The translations under genes and the position numbers were made by a program. The notes under the pieces were generated by a model. The model was given only the letters and a program-made list of their open reading frames with translations, was not told the DNA's origin and ran no database searches. This document shows, piece by piece, positions 8,338 to 16,848 of a stretch of 64,000 bases of DNA. How positions within the stretch are numbered: position 1 is the stretch's first letter; every line of letters starts with the position of its first letter. The DNA is taken from NCBI RefSeq assembly GCF_007993655.1, contig NZ_CP029077.1:800744-864743 (forward strand), given 5' to 3'. The DNA is from Candidatus Deianiraea vastatrix. Its GTDB lineage: Bacteria; Pseudomonadota; Alphaproteobacteria; Rickettsiales; Deianiraeaceae.

Positions 8338-10353
8338 ATGGTAAATATTAAGATAAATGGGCAAGAATTTGAGGTTGAAAACAATCTTACAGTTATGCAG
8401 GCATGTGAAAAATATGCTGGCTCTCAAATTCCAAGATTTTGCTATCACGATAAGTTAAAAATTGCAGGAAATTGCCGTATGTGCCTTGTTGAAATTAAGC
8501 CTGGGCCCCCAAAACCAGCGGCATCATGTGCAACACCTGTTGCAAATAACATGGAAATTTTTACAGACTCTGAAATGGTTAAAAAAGCAAGAGGAGATGT
8601 AATGGAATTGATTCTTATGAATCACCCACTTGATTGCCCGGTTTGTGACCAAGGCGGCGAGTGCGACCTTCAAGATCAAGCATATATATACGGCAAGGAT
8701 AAAGGTAATTTTTGCCATGATAAACGCGCAGTTGTCGATAAATACATGGGTCCACTCGTCAAAACTAAAATGAATCGCTGCATTCACTGCACAAGATGTG
8801 TCAGATTTATTAATGATGTAGCAGGATTTACCGAAATTGGCTCAATTGGACGAGGCGTTGAAACCGAAATAACTACCCTTGAAAACGCATTATCTTCAGA
8901 ATTGTCAGGAAATATAATAGATTTATGCCCAGTTGGCGCGCTAACTGCAAAGCCGTATGAGGCAAAAGCAAGGCCTTGGGAGCTGACAAAAACCCGTAGT
9001 ATAGATGTTTTTGACGCAATGGGATCAAATATCGTCGTGCAAACAAGATCAAATGAAGTCTTGCGTGTTTTGCCAGATTTAAACGATGATATTAATGAAG
9101 AATGGATTAGCGATAAAAGTAGATTTGCCATTGATGGCCTTGCAAATCAAAGAGTTGACACCTGCTTTATTGCAAGAAATAAGGTTATACAACCTGCAAG
9201 TTTGGAAGATGCGATATTAAACACTGATAAAATTATAAAATCATCTAGTAATATTGCAATGATTACGGGCAAAATGACAGATATGGAAACTATATATTTG
9301 CATAAAATTCTTGCGGAAAAAATAAATTGTAAATACTATTCTTGTATTGAAAATGGCGGTGATTTTGATACTTCAAGCCGCGGAAATTACATATTCAATA
9401 CAGGTTTTAAGGGTATAGACAAAGCAGATTTTATCCTTATTGTTGGCTGTAACACGCGAAAAGACGCTCCGGTTTTAAACGCACGAATACGAAAGGCATC
9501 GATTCTTGGTGCAAAAGTTGTGATTGCAGATGAAAACAGAGATTTAAAGCTAAATGCAAGCTTTCTTGAGCCAAATATATCGTCCCTTACTGATATTTTA
9601 AACAATAAATCAAGTGTAAGCAAGGCCTTAAAAGATGCGAAATTTCCAATGATTATCCTTGGCTCTGATATTGTAACAAAAGATGAAAAACTTCATAGCC
9701 TGACGCTTGAAATCGCGGAAAAATTCTTCATAAAAGACGACTGGAATGGTTATTGCTTTTTGCACAAAAATATTGCAAATGTTGGCGGTCTTGACTTGGA
9801 TTTTAATACAAAATCTGCAACAAAAATAATGGAAATGGCAAAAGCTGGCGAAATTGACTGCTTAATTTTGAATTCAACTAGTGATATAGACACAAGTTTA
9901 GTGCATAATAACTGCAAAATTATATCTTTTGCAACAAATGGCGATGATAGTTTGCGTCGCTCATCTGTAATTTTCCCAAGCCTTACTTATGTTGAAAAAT
10001 CGGCATTTTACACAAATTCCGAAGGTAGAATTCAAAAAACCACAAAAGCCTGCGAAATTATTGATAACCGCTTTGATGAATGTCAGATTTTATGCAAGAT
10101 TATAGCAAATATAGACTCAAATTTTAGTGCAAAAACTAGAAGCGACGTGCAAATGAAAATGCTTGAAAGCCTTGAAAACAAAGAAATCAATGTGCAAAAA
10201 TCTCGTGCAATTCTTGCGAAAAAATGCGATAAAATCGACGAAAATATATCTATTGCATCAACTGTTTATAATTTTTATATGACAGATTCAATTTCAAGAA
10301 ATTCTAGAAATATGGCAAATTGCGTGAGGGAAATTTTGTTGATTAAAAAATAA
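8338..10353 (+). CDS. nuoG: NADH-quinone oxidoreductase subunit G
   Basis: Peripheral-arm iron-sulfur subunit of respiratory complex I, 671 residues. The N-terminal ferredoxin-like domain has CYHDKL...CRMCLVE...C for the [2Fe-2S] cluster N1b. Next come the His/Cys cluster N5 region (CPVCDQGGECDLQDQA), the CxxCxxC of N4 (MNRCIHCTRCVRF...CPVGAL), and then a molybdopterin-oxidoreductase-like domain that is catalytically inactive in complex I. The length matches the short alphaproteobacterial/mitochondrial type. No other nuo gene is adjacent, so the complex I operon is split in this genome. Confidence 0.97.
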   Translation: MVNIKINGQEFEVENNLTVMQACEKYAGSQIPRFCYHDKLKIAGNCRMCLVEIKPGPPKPAASCATPVANNMEIFTDSEMVKKARGDVMELILMNHPLDCPVCDQGGECDLQDQAYIYGKDKGNFCHDKRAVVDKYMGPLVKTKMNRCIHCTRCVRFINDVAGFTEIGSIGRGVETEITTLENALSSELSGNIIDLCPVGALTAKPYEAKARPWELTKTRSIDVFDAMGSNIVVQTRSNEVLRVLPDLNDDINEEWISDKSRFAIDGLANQRVDTCFIARNKVIQPASLEDAILNTDKIIKSSSNIAMITGKMTDMETIYLHKILAEKINCKYYSCIENGGDFDTSSRGNYIFNTGFKGIDKADFILIVGCNTRKDAPVLNARIRKASILGAKVVIADENRDLKLNASFLEPNISSLTDILNNKSSVSKALKDAKFPMIILGSDIVTKDEKLHSLTLEIAEKFFIKDDWNGYCFLHKNIANVGGLDLDFNTKSATKIMEMAKAGEIDCLILNSTSDIDTSLVHNNCKIISFATNGDDSLRRSSVIFPSLTYVEKSAFYTNSEGRIQKTTKACEIIDNRFDECQILCKIIANIDSNFSAKTRSDVQMKMLESLENKEINVQKSRAILAKKCDKIDENISIASTVYNFYMTDSISRNSRNMANCVREILLIKK

Positions 10354-10401
10354 TATTTTTTTACAATTCTCATTTATATTCCTGGTATTTTAATAATATA
10401 A

Positions 10402-11889
10402 TTAGGATAAAATTGACGCAACCTCGTCAAAGTCGCTGAAATATTCTTTTTTTGTGCCAATTATTTGGTAGTTTTCGTGACCCTTGCCGGCAATTAGCAA
10501 AACATCGCCCTCTTGCATCATTAAAACACCATATTCTATCGCATTTTTTCGCCCGTCGATTTCCATGAAATTTCCAACAACATTTTCATTTTGAAGTGCA
10601 AAAAGCATGACTCGTTTTATTGGAAAGTCCTTTAATCGTGCCATTTTTTCGGCTTTTAGCTCGCGAATTCCGCTAATTATTTCGGCTCTAATTTTTGCGG
10701 CATCCTCTGTTCTTGGATTGTCGTCTGTTATAATCGTGAAATTTGCGATGGAAACTGATGTTTTGCCCATTATAGCGCGCTTTGCGTTGTCTCTGTCACC
10801 GCCGCAGCCAAAAATGCAAATAAGTCGTCCAGTAGTGATTTTTCGAAGCTCTACAAGGGCTTTTTCAAGTGCGTCTGGCGTGTGAGCGTAGTCTATGTAA
10901 ATATCGTAGTATTTATCGGCTTTTTTGACTCTTTCAAGGCGACCCGGAGGCGGCATGATTTCGCCCAAAATGCTTATAAAATCTGATATTTTGAAGCCAA
11001 GAGATAGCATAAAACCGCTTGCACATAGTAAATTATAGACTTGAAAATCGCCTAAAATCCAACTATTTATATAGTATTTTTGCGTTTTATAGGCAAATGT
11101 AATTTTTTGCATGCCATTTTCAAGACGCACATCAAGTGGCTGTAAATCCCCATTTTTCCCATATGTAATCACAGTTTTTTCGCTATTTTCTTGAGCTATT
11201 TTTTCTACAATAGTGCCAGTTTTTCCATCGTCTATATTTGCAATGATAACCCCGTTATTTTTGAGATATTTTGTAAAGAGTTTTTCCTTGCAAGCCCAGT
11301 ATTCATCCATGTTTTTGTGGTAATCAAGGTGGTCTTGTGTGAAATTTGTAAAGCCTGCAGTGCAGATGTCTAAAAAGTCAATTCTGCCCTGAGAAATTCC
11401 ATGGCTTGAGGCCTCGAAAATTGCATAATCGCAGTGCATTTTTGTCGATGCAATATGCAAAATTTCATGTATTGAGATTAAATCTGGGGTGGTTAAATTA
11501 TTGCCATTAAACCTTGTGAAAAACTCATCGTCAAGCTCTTTTTGCCCTGAAAAAACGCCAATAGTGCCGATATAAACACAGTTTTTTCCCATTTTACGCA
11601 AAATTTGCCAAACAAAATACGCCGTCGAAGTTTTGCCATTCGTTCCCGTGATTGCCATTTGAAATTTCGGCTTGTTTGGATAAAATTCGCGCAATTCATC
11701 TCTTAATTTCGTCTCGAAATCATCGACTACGAATACATTTTTTCCTTTTATGTCAAATCTTGTATAAATTTTTGCGGCACCCTTTAAAATTGCGTCGTTT
11801 ATGTACTTTTCTGCTTCATTTTTATCAAGTGATGTGCAGAAAAATATCGAATTTTCCTTGACTTTTCGCGAATCTAATGTTATTTCCAT
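10402..11889 (-). CDS. murE: UDP-N-acetylmuramoyl-tripeptide synthetase MurE
   Basis: Peptidoglycan precursor ligase that adds the third residue to UDP-MurNAc-L-Ala-D-Glu. It has 495 residues with the three Mur-ligase domains. The ATP loop ITGTNGKTSTAYF is near residue 80, the carbamylated-Lys region near 220, and a DNPR segment (TDDNPRTED) near 405. DNPR is the signature of MurE enzymes using meso-diaminopimelate. The closing IAGKGHENYQ motif is also typical of MurE. Together with murD at 16.8 kb it shows that this organism still makes peptidoglycan. It diverges from leuS across a 58-base gap. Confidence 0.96.
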   Translation of the reverse strand: MEITLDSRKVKENSIFFCTSLDKNEAEKYINDAILKGAAKIYTRFDIKGKNVFVVDDFETKLRDELREFYPNKPKFQMAITGTNGKTSTAYFVWQILRKMGKNCVYIGTIGVFSGQKELDDEFFTRFNGNNLTTPDLISIHEILHIASTKMHCDYAIFEASSHGISQGRIDFLDICTAGFTNFTQDHLDYHKNMDEYWACKEKLFTKYLKNNGVIIANIDDGKTGTIVEKIAQENSEKTVITYGKNGDLQPLDVRLENGMQKITFAYKTQKYYINSWILGDFQVYNLLCASGFMLSLGFKISDFISILGEIMPPPGRLERVKKADKYYDIYIDYAHTPDALEKALVELRKITTGRLICIFGCGGDRDNAKRAIMGKTSVSIANFTIITDDNPRTEDAAKIRAEIISGIRELKAEKMARLKDFPIKRVMLFALQNENVVGNFMEIDGRKNAIEYGVLMMQEGDVLLIAGKGHENYQIIGTKKEYFSDFDEVASILS

Positions 11890-11919
11890 AAAATTGTTGC
11901 AAATAATTTTTTTCGTTTC

Positions 11920-11947
11920 ATAATAAAATAGCTTTAATAAAAGTCAA
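11920..11947 (-). promoter_or_regulatory. Predicted murE promoter, abutting the leuS start codon
   Basis: On the minus strand, -35 TTGACT (11947-11942), 16-base spacer, -10 TATTAT (11925-11920). The -35 box ends right against the leuS ATG at 11948. A weaker leuS promoter on the other strand (TTGCAA 11897-11902, 18 bases, TAATAA 11921-11926) uses the same AT block as its -10. Confidence 0.5.
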
Positions 11948-14900
11948 ATGGCAAAAAATATTGAAAATTATAATTTTAGTGAAACTGAAAAAAAGTGGCA
12001 AAAATACTGGAATGAGCACAACTATTTCAGTAATCTTGAGATAAAAAATAAATACTATGTTCTTGAAATGTTGCCGTATCCATCGGGGAATTTGCACATG
12101 GGGCATGTTTTAAATTATACCATCGGTGACGCCTTAGCACGCTTTAAAAAAATGAGCGGCTATGACATAATTCGCCCGATGGGATGGGATGCTTTTGGAC
12201 TTCCTGCGGAAAATACGGCGATTGAAAACGGCGTGCATCCTGAGAAATGGACTCTTGAAAATATCGCAAGAATGAAGGCGCAGATTAATAAACTCGGCTT
12301 TATGATTGACTGGAATCGTGAGGTTACAACCTGCCTTCCCGAGTACTATAAACATCAGCAAAAAATCTTTGTGGATATGGTAAATTCGGGGCTTGCATAT
12401 CAAAAAGAGTCGATGGTAAACTGGGATCCTGTCGATCAAACCGTGCTTTCTAACGAACAAGTTGAAAATGGGCGTGGTTGGCGCTCGGGAGCTTTGGTTG
12501 AAAAAAAGACGCTCAGGCAATGGTTTTTTAAGATTACAAAATATCAGGAGGAATTGCTAAACGAAATTGAAAATCTTAAGGGCTGGCCTGAGAAAATTCG
12601 CGCTATGCAGACTAATTGGATTGGTAAAAGTGAAGGCGCGGAAGTTGACTTTGAAATTACTAACTTAATCGAGACGGAAAACTTCATAATTCGCCCGATA
12701 AATACTGGTGATTTGGATAATTTACATGGTCTTTATAGCGATGCGGAGGTGATGAAATATTCGCAAAAACATTGCAAAAACAAGGCAGAGACTGCAAAAT
12801 TCTTGGATGACTATGTTAAAGAATGTAAAAATTGTGGCGTAGGACAGTATGCGATTTTTGCGAAAAATACTGGGGAATTTGTAGGGCGCGCCGGTAATTG
12901 CGTAATTGAAAATCGAGAATATAAAATTGCAATTAGCTATTTTTTACATAAAAAATTCTGGGGACAAGGTTTTGGAGCGGAAATTTCGCGTGCAATATGT
13001 GTAAAAACATTCGATAAATACGATAAAATCGGCATAGCAGTAATGCCTGGAAATACCGCATCTGAAAAACTTGCCAAAAAACTCGGTAGCAAATTTGATC
13101 GCGAAATTGAAATAAACGTCATCAAATATAATAATTTCCTACTTAAGAAAGAGGATTTTTACTCGGAAAATTCAGTTACAATCTTTAAAAATGATGAATT
13201 TTTAATCCGCTCAATTACAAAAAACGATAGCGATATATTGCGCGACTTGTTGTCAGAAAAAAACGGCATACAACCTAGTGAAAATTTTAATGTTGATGAA
13301 TCAATTTCCAGAAATATTGATAGATTTACCAAAATTGGTCTTGCTAAATTTTTGATTTTTGATTTAAAAACATCAGATTTAATCGGTCTTTGCGGATTTC
13401 ATATGTGTCATAATCCATGTGGGAATAGATTGCCAAAGGACTTTATCTCAAGTGAAATTTCCCCATCATTAAAAGAAAAACTTGGCAACAAAGATGGATG
13501 TAGTTACGAATTTGAGCTTGGATATAGATTAAAAAAATCATATTGTGGCAAGGGGATTGCGACAAAAATATCCAATATAGTGCTAAATTATGCTTTTGAA
13601 AAATATCCAAAATTAAACAAAATTATTGCTTATATAGATGAAAAAAATCTAGCATCTAAGCGGGTTTTAGAAAAGAATGGATTTAATTTGATTACAAAAG
13701 TTGAAACACAAGAATATGGCATGGAAGATTTTTTCGTTTTAGAAAAATGTAATTTCAAACAAAACCACTCCAGTACTGATAAAATTCGTATTTTTACAAC
13801 TCGTCCTGACACATTATTTGGCGCAAGTTTTGTCGCAATTTCGCCAAATCATCCAATTGCTGGAAAAATTGCTAAAACTAGCGATGAAATAAGGGAATTT
13901 ATCGAAAAGTGCAACAAAGGAAGCGTTAGCGAGGCAGACATTGAAACTCGCGAAAAAGAAGGCATATTTACTGGACTTTTTGTTGACAATCCTGCAATAA
14001 ATATAGCAAAGGCCGAGGGTTTTGAGATTGAATGTGCGAAAATCCCAGTGTGGATCGCAAATTTTGTGTTAATGGATTATGGAACTGGTGCGATTTTTGG
14101 CTGCCCAGCGCATGATGAGCGTGATTTTGAGTTTGCAAAAAAATACAATTTACCCATTAAAAATGTCGTTGCAATCGATGAAAATATTGTTTTTGAAACT
14201 GAAAAATTTTATGTAAAAAAGTTTATCAAAAATGACTATGAAAATCTTTTAACCCTTGAAAAAGAGCTTTGGAATAACGACTTTACACCACATAATAACG
14301 CAATTAATGCAATTGGCGTTGAGGAATTTACAAGGCAGGAGCTTGACAAATTTGTCAATTGCAGGCATTATTTTTCCACCTTCGCAATTGTGTCTAAAAA
14401 AAGTCGTGAATTTGTCGGAAAAGTCAATATCGATCGCGATCATAGCCTAGATACACTAAAGCATTACGCCAAAAATGACATCGATCTTGGCTATGCTATT
14501 TTGCAAAAATTTCAAAATCAAGGTATTGCGACTGAAATTTCGCTTGGCGCGCTGAAATATCTTGAAAATATCGCGATAAATAATAGGATTTTCGCAACTC
14601 ATAAGCCCGAAAATGTTGCATCACAAAAGGTGCTTGAAAAGACAGGATTTACACATATTGGCAAGTTTGAAGCAAACGGCGGAGAGTGGATGTGGTATGA
14701 ATTTTGCAAAAATATACTAACAACGCAGAGATTAAAAATTACACCATCATGTCAAAAAGATGCGATAGAGATTGAGAAAATGTATAGCAACTGCGATGAT
14801 GCAAAGTTTTTTACTGGTTACACTTTAAATGCAGAAAATGATGTAAAAAATGAGGCTGGATCGATGAAATTTACAATACGAGATAAGGAAAATGGCAATT

Positions 14901-16657
14901 TTATAGGCAGAGCGCAGCTTTCAAGCTTCGAAAACGAAGGTGGCGAAAGGTTTTTTAACGAAAATGAGACAGAGGTCATATACTTTATCGCAAAAGAGCA
15001 TCGCGGTTGTAAATATAGCGGTGAAATCCTAGATGCAATATGCGATTTTGCATTTTCTAAGCTTGGAAAAAAAAGACTTGTCGCAGTTATTGACAGTGAA
15101 AATAAAATTAGCGAAATAACCTTGAAAAAATGCGGATTTAAAGAGTATAAAAGGGGTAATTTTGAAAAATATGGCAGTGAAATTGCATTTATTTTAGAAA
15201 AAAATGACTACAAAGTTGTTGCCGATGAAAAACCAATGTGCGATGAGGGTTTTGCGTCAAATTCGTACTTTTTGGATAGTCTTGTGACAAAAGATGCAAA
15301 ACGAAAAATGATCGCAATGCTTGAAAAATACAATGTTGGAGAGGGAAAAACGACATATCGCCTGAAAGATTGGGGTGTTTCTCGTCAAAGATACTGGGGC
15401 TGTCCGATTCCTGTGGTATACTGCGAAAATTGTGGTGTTGTATGTGAAAAAGCTGAGAATTTACCGATACTTTTGCCAGATGATACACAGTTTGACGGCA
15501 AGGGAAATCCGCTTGCAAATCATCCAAGCTGGAAAAATTGCAAATGCCCAAAATGCGGGAAAAATGCTACAAGAGAGACGGATACACTTGATACTTTTGT
15601 CGATTCCTCTTGGTATTTTGCAAGATATTTGGATGCAAAAAATACGGAAAATCCGTTTGACCAAAATATCATAAATTATCAAATGCCAGTTGATCAGTAT
15701 ATAGGTGGGGCGGAACATGCCGTGCTGCATCTTTTGTATGCGAGATTTTTTACAAAAGCCTTATATGATATGGGTTATTTGAACCTAAAGAGTCATAAAA
15801 ATGAGCCATTTACACGGCTTTTAAATCAGGGAATGGTCTTGCACGAAACCTATAAAGATGAAGATGGAAAATACGTGTTCCCATCCGATGTTTTTGAGAA
15901 AGATGGTCAGTTTTTTCATCAAAATGGCGGTAAAATCACAGTTGGCGAGCCAATTAAGATGAGTAAATCGAAAAAAAATGTGATAAATCCTGATGATATG
16001 GTGGAAATTTATGGTGCAGATAGCGTGCGTCTTTTTGTGCTTTCAGACTCGCCCGTTGATAAAGATTTTCCGTGGTCAAAAGCGGGAATAAATGGGGCTT
16101 TTAAGTACATTAATAAGCTTTATAAAACGGCTTTTATTGTGAAAAATATTGCTGAAAGTTGCGATGCTGTGGATGAAAAAATTGCAAAAAATCTTGAAAA
16201 GCAAACGCATAAAACAATAGCGTTTTGCAAGGAAAGAATTGAGAATTTTGGCTTTAATAAAACCATTGCGAAAGTTCGCGAATTGCACAATATGTTAGAT
16301 GAAATTAAGTACGACGCAAGGTGCAAAAAACAGATTTTTGAGGCATTTTCAGCCATGATTTGTATTTTATCGCCAATTATTCCTCATCTTGCATGCGAAA
16401 TTGCTGAAATTTGTGGCTTTAAAATTGATAAATACCCAGATTTTAAGCAGGAATTGATTGTGGATGATGAAATAATAATCGCCGTGCAAATTAATGGAAA
16501 GCTGCGTGGGCAAGTTATGGTAAATCCGGAAATTACTCAAAACGAGTGCTTGGAAATCGCCCTTGCAAACGCTGATATTGCAAAATATGTGAGCGATAAA
16601 TCTGCAATTAAAAAAGTGATTTTTATCAAGGGTAAAATTTTAAGTATTGTTATATAG
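11948..16657 (+). CDS. leuS: Leucyl-tRNA synthetase with four GNAT-like domains inserted in the editing domain
   Basis: LeuRS charges tRNA-Leu and proofreads in its CP1 domain. Usual length is about 850-880 residues; this one has 1569. The synthetase parts are complete: HMGH (50-53) in PYPSGNLHMGH, the Zn-finger region with Cys pairs at about 1159-1203, KMSKS (1337-1341) and the anticodon and C-terminal domains. In CP1, the threonine-rich TTRPDT (617-622) and HDERD (722-726), which carry the editing residues, are kept. CP1 is interrupted twice: at about residues 240-607 and at 747-1088. Each insert is a tandem pair of GNAT domains of the RimJ/RimL style. Acetyl-CoA loops are FWGQGFGAE (337-345), YCGKGIATK (532-540), FQNQGIATE (855-863) and a degenerate HRGCKYSGE (1018-1026). 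The whole stays in one open frame with no stop, so it is not a simple pseudogene. Confidence 0.95.
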   Translation: MAKNIENYNFSETEKKWQKYWNEHNYFSNLEIKNKYYVLEMLPYPSGNLHMGHVLNYTIGDALARFKKMSGYDIIRPMGWDAFGLPAENTAIENGVHPEKWTLENIARMKAQINKLGFMIDWNREVTTCLPEYYKHQQKIFVDMVNSGLAYQKESMVNWDPVDQTVLSNEQVENGRGWRSGALVEKKTLRQWFFKITKYQEELLNEIENLKGWPEKIRAMQTNWIGKSEGAEVDFEITNLIETENFIIRPINTGDLDNLHGLYSDAEVMKYSQKHCKNKAETAKFLDDYVKECKNCGVGQYAIFAKNTGEFVGRAGNCVIENREYKIAISYFLHKKFWGQGFGAEISRAICVKTFDKYDKIGIAVMPGNTASEKLAKKLGSKFDREIEINVIKYNNFLLKKEDFYSENSVTIFKNDEFLIRSITKNDSDILRDLLSEKNGIQPSENFNVDESISRNIDRFTKIGLAKFLIFDLKTSDLIGLCGFHMCHNPCGNRLPKDFISSEISPSLKEKLGNKDGCSYEFELGYRLKKSYCGKGIATKISNIVLNYAFEKYPKLNKIIAYIDEKNLASKRVLEKNGFNLITKVETQEYGMEDFFVLEKCNFKQNHSSTDKIRIFTTRPDTLFGASFVAISPNHPIAGKIAKTSDEIREFIEKCNKGSVSEADIETREKEGIFTGLFVDNPAINIAKAEGFEIECAKIPVWIANFVLMDYGTGAIFGCPAHDERDFEFAKKYNLPIKNVVAIDENIVFETEKFYVKKFIKNDYENLLTLEKELWNNDFTPHNNAINAIGVEEFTRQELDKFVNCRHYFSTFAIVSKKSREFVGKVNIDRDHSLDTLKHYAKNDIDLGYAILQKFQNQGIATEISLGALKYLENIAINNRIFATHKPENVASQKVLEKTGFTHIGKFEANGGEWMWYEFCKNILTTQRLKITPSCQKDAIEIEKMYSNCDDAKFFTGYTLNAENDVKNEAGSMKFTIRDKENGNFIGRAQLSSFENEGGERFFNENETEVIYFIAKEHRGCKYSGEILDAICDFAFSKLGKKRLVAVIDSENKISEITLKKCGFKEYKRGNFEKYGSEIAFILEKNDYKVVADEKPMCDEGFASNSYFLDSLVTKDAKRKMIAMLEKYNVGEGKTTYRLKDWGVSRQRYWGCPIPVVYCENCGVVCEKAENLPILLPDDTQFDGKGNPLANHPSWKNCKCPKCGKNATRETDTLDTFVDSSWYFARYLDAKNTENPFDQNIINYQMPVDQYIGGAEHAVLHLLYARFFTKALYDMGYLNLKSHKNEPFTRLLNQGMVLHETYKDEDGKYVFPSDVFEKDGQFFHQNGGKITVGEPIKMSKSKKNVINPDDMVEIYGADSVRLFVLSDSPVDKDFPWSKAGINGAFKYINKLYKTAFIVKNIAESCDAVDEKIAKNLEKQTHKTIAFCKERIENFGFNKTIAKVRELHNMLDEIKYDARCKKQIFEAFSAMICILSPIIPHLACEIAEICGFKIDKYPDFKQELIVDDEIIIAVQINGKLRGQVMVNPEITQNECLEIALANADIAKYVSDKSAIKKVIFIKGKILSIVI
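12665..13768 (+). other. First GNAT pair inserted in LeuRS CP1 (domains A and B)
   Basis: Residues about 240-607 of LeuS. Domain A (about 241-400) opens with ENFIIRPINTGDLDNL and closes with the VMPGNTASEKLAKKLGS segment typical of GNAT motif B. Domain B (about 408-603) opens with EFLIRSITKNDSDIL and has IDEKNLASKRVLEKNGF. The host sequence breaks after SEGAEVDFEI and resumes at KIRIFTTRPDTLFGA, two adjacent CP1 strands in ordinary LeuRS. Boundaries are judged by eye to within about 10 residues. Confidence 0.85.
14186..15211 (+). other. Second GNAT pair inserted in LeuRS CP1 (domains C and D)
   Basis: Residues about 747-1088 of LeuS. Domain C (about 748-920) begins with EKFYVKKFIKNDYENL and carries FQNQGIATE and HKPENVASQKVLEKTGF. 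Domain D (about 922-1086) has RLKITPSCQKDAIEI and IDSENKISEITLKKCGF, but its acetyl-CoA loop reads HRGCKYSGE, lacking the QGxA pattern. The host sequence breaks after NLPIKNVVAIDEN and resumes with VADEKPMCDEGFASNS, leading to the conserved DWGVSRQRYWG. Confidence 0.82.
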
Positions 16658-16668
16658 AGTGAAATTCC

Positions 16669-16782
16669 TCAATCAACATCGTGTATAATGTGATTTTTCA
16701 TTAATAATTTCGCATAAGAGATATTGATGAATGTTGCAGTTAAAAATATCGATACAATAATGACTTTTAGAGCTTTTTTCAT
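16669..16782 (-). CDS. Possible small secreted or membrane peptide, 37 aa
   Basis: Short open frame with ATG at 16782 and TGA at 16669-16671. It starts MKKALKVIIVSIFLTATF and continues with INISYAK: Lys pair, hydrophobic core and a possible signal-peptidase site after SYA. A 15-residue polar tail (LLMKNHIIHDVD) follows. It fills the gap between leuS and murD on the opposite strand, and an AT-rich TATAAT-like box lies upstream around 16803. Such short frames arise by chance in AT-rich DNA, so this is tentative. Confidence 0.3.
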   Translation of the reverse strand: MKKALKVIIVSIFLTATFINISYAKLLMKNHIIHDVD

Positions 16783-16848
16783 ATAAAAAAATACTTGCTT
16801 TATATTATATCATATTTTATACACAAATGCAAGATATTTTTATTTTTT

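Noticed and set aside
11948-16657. The long leuS frame as several adjacent genes or a chimeric assembly artefact
   Set aside because: The editing-domain pieces before, between and after the inserts join correctly in sequence order, and the frame is open throughout. Separate genes would not leave the CP1 motifs in order.
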